Positions 59,720-64,000 of a stretch of DNA of 64,000 nucleotides are shown piece after piece; within the stretch, counting starts at the first letter, position 1, and every line of letters starts with the position of its first letter. Origin of the DNA: Cliona cf. orientalis (lineage: Eukaryota; Porifera; Demospongiae; Clionaida; Clionaidae); assembly GCA_963930775.1 (NCBI GenBank), contig OZ005690.1, positions 8,478,225 through 8,542,224 of the forward strand, written 5' to 3'. The position numbers and the translations under genes were made by a program. The notes beneath the pieces were generated by a model, which worked only from the letters and a program-made list of their open reading frames with translations, was not told where the DNA came from and did no database searches.

Positions 59720-60531
59720 AGTCGTGGTGGTGACTGGTAGTCTACCATGGTAACTGTCATGTAAACCGCCACCAGATGTACTGTAGGCATACATGCACTG
59801 CAGGCCGAGATCAAAGGTGTGCACACACAATGCCGTAACATTATAAAACTAGCTATACTGCATGCTAATTAATTTTAAATACACTATTGCCTGATGATTC
59901 AATGAAGGGCCAATAATATAGCAGCAGCTGGTAAAGAGATTCTATGATTCTGCACCCAGGACACACTATAATTATTTCAGTATGCATCAATAATAACACC
60001 TTCAGGGATTACATTGCTAGTAGCATGAAATTACCATAGTGTCCCGGTAAGCGCCCATGGGCATAACATGATTCCATACGTTTATGGAAGCTGCTACAGT
60101 GGCCCTTTGAAATGTGGTACATGGGCATTTGCCTGGGACACTACGGTAGTTGCAAAATGGGGCATTACACTTCAAAGTTATACCAAGATTAATTTTAATA
60201 CGTATATGCCTGCTAAATACTAAGTCTTCGATGTATTACAATGCCTCTACATTAATTTTTTTGTGTAGTGGGAATTGATGAGGTATTCTTAGTGAAGCAA
60301 TTCAAAGTGCATGCAGATATAGGTAATCTCACTCTATCTGCATCATGAAGTCATAATAGTAAAACCACACTACTCTGGTACTGAAGTGTCGACAGATGTT
60401 CCATGCATTGTGGTCCCTGATATCCATGGGATCTGATAGTGCAACAGTCACAATAATATCAGTATGTCCAGGGCTGTTTGCTCAGTTGTGTGTGCAAGCA
60501 GACTAAAGCAATTATTTCTGAAACAATTAAG

Positions 60532-61517
60532 ATGTGCAAGTCTGGAGTTTTTCTGACGGTCTTCCTAATAGTATCAACTACAGTTCTTTCCGTAGCCAGT
60601 GCTCAATCGTGCAATGCTTGCAACTGCCAGTTTAACAATGTGCAAGCACTAAGTCAGCTCATTGAGGTTCAGGTGAATCGTGCTCTGGCAAATGAGCCAC
60701 GTAAGTCACATAATATCTTTCAAAATATTTTCCACTTATACATGATTGCTGTTAGGTTAATTCATTCTACAACAATTCGCTCCTTGGAGTGTTGACCTGT
60801 GTATTGCCAACCCAATTGCAAGCTCACAATAATACTATTAGTAATTTTAACATAACCAGCAGATAATTATTATGATTTCAGCTAGATCAAAGATCCTGCT
60901 ATATTTATTATGGCATTGTGTGCATCTAGCTGCATGCACTTAATGATTAATTATCGTGCTGCAGATATACTAGCTTGTTTGATCTGCATGCAGTAGTAAC
61001 CCTTTGCCTTAATTAATTTTTCCTCCTTATAGTTGTCCGATTGTTGCGAATTGTTATGAATAACAACAGAAATCTAAGGCTTCTGAGAACAAATCATACA
61101 ACTCTTCAAGTTTCTGATTCTACAAGACTAGCTGACATCACTATCTCGAACTCCTCTCGACAAGTGACATCACCAAACAACCTCCTAGCATATCGGCCAC
61201 GCTTTGATGACCATCACGACAGCAACCTAGCTGGCATCTTTATTAACCTAGAGGGTGTGTTTCCCTGTCTTGTATCGCTCAATAACTATTATCCTATCTG
61301 CCGTGTTTTCACTGAAGAGGAGGATGGATTTAGAAATGGAAGGGCACTGATTGATGCAGGCGATATTGGGAATAATTTTCGTATATTCAGTTCTAGCAGC
61401 AATATCTTGACCTATGGTATTGCTATCCAAGAGTGCCCTGAGTTTACCACTTCCTGCTTCCCAGCATACCACAGCTTATCAGTTGCCTGTTATCTACCAA
61501 GAGGATTGTGCTCATAG
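60532..61517 (+). CDS. Secreted cysteine-containing protein, unknown family (copy B1)
   Basis: Exons 60532-60700 (169 bp) and 61033-61517 (485 bp), the same lengths as copy A1. The donor is GTAAGT and the acceptor is an intact AG (61031-61032), so this copy should splice properly to 217 residues. The start ATG gives MCKSGVFLTVFLIVSTT..., a clean signal peptide. The mature part begins with CNACNC and a short helix-like stretch, then the unrecognised cysteine-bearing domain. It differs from A1 by roughly ten residues. A Phe-to-Cys change (IQECPEF) adds a cysteine not present in A1. Confidence 0.72.
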
Positions 61518-63011
61518 TAGCTACTGAACAATCTATCTTCTACTAAAACATCCGAACGGTGTGGCTAAAATGTTTAATAATGTGATTGCATAATGCACTG
61601 AGTAATTGTTTTGCTATATATAAGAAGAATTGTGTGCACACTGAGTGACATAATTATTAGCTATCACTTACTATGGTGCTGATATCAACTCAACTTCCCT
61701 CACAGTAGCCCAACCTCCAATTCCTGGGGACTTAGCTAGCTGGCTACATCTTCAGGGCCGCGGGGGAAGGTAAGATCAGGACTACAGCTGCTATTGTGAT
61801 AGTTGCACGTGCATGTGATTGCTCGAGCATGCACTTAAGCACTTGCACAGAACAGGTAATAGGCATGGTTCATAGAGTCAGCAATCAAATATTAGCCACC
61901 ACATAATTATAATCAGATGCCTGTATCTCAGGAATGGAAAAAGCTATAATATTATGATCACCATTCTTGCACTGACTGATATAGCTCTAGTCAAATACTG
62001 ATCATGTACCAAATCTGAAGTCTCTGCTATAAACCATGTGTGAGCTAGAGACAAAATAATGTTCCTCCATTTAATATTAATTTAATGTAACTAAAAGACG
62101 TTTGTACAATACCAAATTTCAGATAATTAGCTCCATCACTGCTAAAAATGATGTATGGAATATTTGATTTGGAACATATTATCACCTCCTACCCTTGCTG
62201 CTACTGGCCATTAAATTTTAGCCCACATGCAGTGTTACTTGCGTGTATAATATGACAAGGCTTTTATTACGGTTAAGTAGAATATGACCACGAAATAATA
62301 TCCTATGGGTCGGTCGGTCAAGTGGATGATAATTTAACCAAAGAATTTTGTCAGTATTTCTTGTAGTATTCTATATAGCTATCTATAGGTTTGTGCTGTG
62401 TGGTAGCTTATAAATTGATTTTTAGGCAGTCCTATTAAAAGTCTGAGTCGGTATTATATACCTGTAGTAAACTCAGCTATTGGAAGCTTTATATTAATAT
62501 TAATTTTACAGTCGGTCGGGTTAGTTCAAACAAACATTTAATTCTGAGTGGCCAAATAGATATAGTCGTGGTGGTGACTGCATGGTAGTCTATTGTGGTA
62601 ACCGTCTCGTAAACCGCTACCAGATGCATGCACTGCAGGGGATCTAGTGTGTACACACAATGCCATTATAGAACTATAGACTCTAATGCACTACTACTTC
62701 CTGATGATTAATTTTAATCACTTAATTAAGGGCCAATAGCAGCAGCTGGTAGCAGAATGCATACAGGTGGGTACTCTATTTGTCATGAAAATAATTATAG
62801 TAAACCATACTACATATATATACTTCCATATTGAAGTTCCGACAGATGTTCCATGCATTTAATGTGGTCCCTATGTCCATGGGAAATATCCAAGGAAATT
62901 TATATATACATGTAGCACAGCAGCCACAACAGAAACAGCATCCAGAGCTGGTTGCTATCTCATTATTATTTTGTATGTGTGCAAGCAAACAACAGCAATT
63001 TCTGAAGCAAG

Positions 63012-63833
63012 ATGAAGTCTGGAGTTTTTTTGATGCTCTTCCTTATAGTATCAACTTTAACAACAGTTCTTTCCATTGCCAGTGCTCAGTCATGCAATGC
63101 TTGCAACTGCCAGTTTAACAATGTGTAAGTTCTAAGTCAGCTCATTGAGGTTCAAGTGAATCGTGCTCTGGCAAATGAGCCACGAAAGTAACATATCTTC
63201 CAAATGATATTATTTTTTTCCCAGATTACTGTTAGCCTAACACATTCTACAATACAATAATTTTTTATCACCAGCCTAAAGTCAATACATTATCAACCAA
63301 CAGGTGCAGATGTTTGATTGCAGCTAGATCGAAGGTGCTGCTGCTTATAATGGCATTGTGTGCATGTAGATGCATGTATGCCTATGATTTTGTGTTGAAT
63401 ATAGCTTCTGCATGCACATGCATTTAAATTAATAATAATATTATAGCTTGTTTGAGCTGCACCTGAAATCAACATTTCTACATACATACTTTTTCTACGT
63501 TAACATAGTTGTCCGATTGCTGCGATTTGAAATATGCCAGTTTCTGCTGCATGCAGTAGGTACCCTGAGATTAACACTTAGCCTGCATAATTAATTTTTT
63601 CTCCTTATAGTTGTCCGATTGTTATGAATTGTTATGAATAACAACTGAAATCTAAGGCTTCTAAGAACAACTCACACAACTCTTCAAGTCTCTGATTCTA
63701 CAAGACTTGCTGACATCACTATCTCTAGCTCCTCTCAACCAGTGACATCATCAAACAACCTCCTCGCCTATCGGCCACGTTTCGACGATACAAGAATAAT
63801 CGATGCACTATTTGGTTTTAGGTTGAACAGGCC
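63012..63833 (+). pseudogene. Broken tandem paralogue (B2)
   Basis: Partner of 3883-4684. It has the same stop/new donor in exon 1 (about 63124) and the same TGA at the start of the second coding segment, plus an extra TGA where A2 keeps CGA (about 63647). The end region has the same early truncation. No function expected. Confidence 0.75.
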
Positions 63834-64000
63834 TACGTCCATTTCTATAACAAAATGAAATGTATTTGTTCCTTCTTTTTACCATCCTCTTGAGATACAC
63901 AGTAATAACCATAAGTAACCATAGATAACCATAATAACCATTATCTTGAAATGTATGAAATTATTCTCAACACCACTAATAACCTCAGATAACCATTGGT

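Larger units (their letters stand above)
59720..64000. repeat. Segmental duplication, copy B
   Basis: Same-orientation copy of 1-4860, starting with GTCGTGGTGGTGACTGG. It lacks the 707-bp element found at 2985-3691 and has other small indels. It runs off the window end. The same foldback MITE as in copy A is at 60038-60141. Confidence 0.93.

Noticed and set aside
1-64000. CRISPR array, bacterial operons or prophage
   Set aside because: The window has spliced animal-type genes, GT/AG introns and eukaryotic transposons; no spacer-repeat arrays exist.

Overview
The window looks like nuclear DNA of an invertebrate animal, most probably a demosponge (Amphimedon-like); this is inferred, not proven. 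The reasons are an NLR-type NACHT plus leucine-rich-repeat gene cut into many tiny same-phase exons, a Death-domain exon, secreted cysteine-rich proteins of unknown family, short AT-rich introns with GT/AG ends, and a very high load of small terminal-inverted-repeat (TIR) elements. Nothing looks bacterial: there are no operons, ribosome binding sites or CRISPR arrays.

Layout. 1-4.9 kb and 59.7-64.0 kb are two copies of one duplicated block. Each holds an intact-looking two-exon secreted-protein gene and a broken tandem paralogue. 5.75-20.07 kb (minus strand) is one large NLR gene: a NACHT exon at 18400-20071, a linker exon, 11 LRR exons and a short acidic last exon, with whole transposons sitting in its introns. 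Head to head with it, a BEN-domain gene (20.64-22.13 kb, plus) appears frame-broken. 22.2-25.5 kb is a transposon patch (pogo-like MITE, dead Tc1/mariner, a dispersed 0.9-kb block, a scrap of NACHT exon).

25.9-34.6 kb carries the two ends of a zinc-knuckle gene of unknown function. A BEL/Pao retroelement fossil lies between them and is itself interrupted by a 1.1-kb TIR element. 35.6-36.3 kb is a chromo-barrel-like gene with an in-frame stop; 38.8-39.1 kb is a Death-domain exon. 37-46 kb is otherwise dominated by TIR elements and by foldback elements with a tRNA-like core.

46.0-51.8 kb is a piggyBac-type transposon with an unusual build: TTAA-flanked outer inverted repeats, two practically identical direct-repeat MITEs inside them, and a transposase gene whose intron holds about 23 units of a ~70-bp minisatellite, most with a CRE-like TGACGTCA. 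55.8-58.3 kb encodes a secreted protein with a threefold internal repeat, possibly a beta-trefoil.

The clearest functional themes are innate immune sensing (NLR, Death domain) and secreted proteins, embedded in DNA reshaped by mobile elements. Exon arithmetic (phases and lengths) supports the NLR gene, the duplicated secreted-protein gene, the piggyBac gene and the three-repeat gene. Other calls rest on recognised motifs and are graded accordingly.
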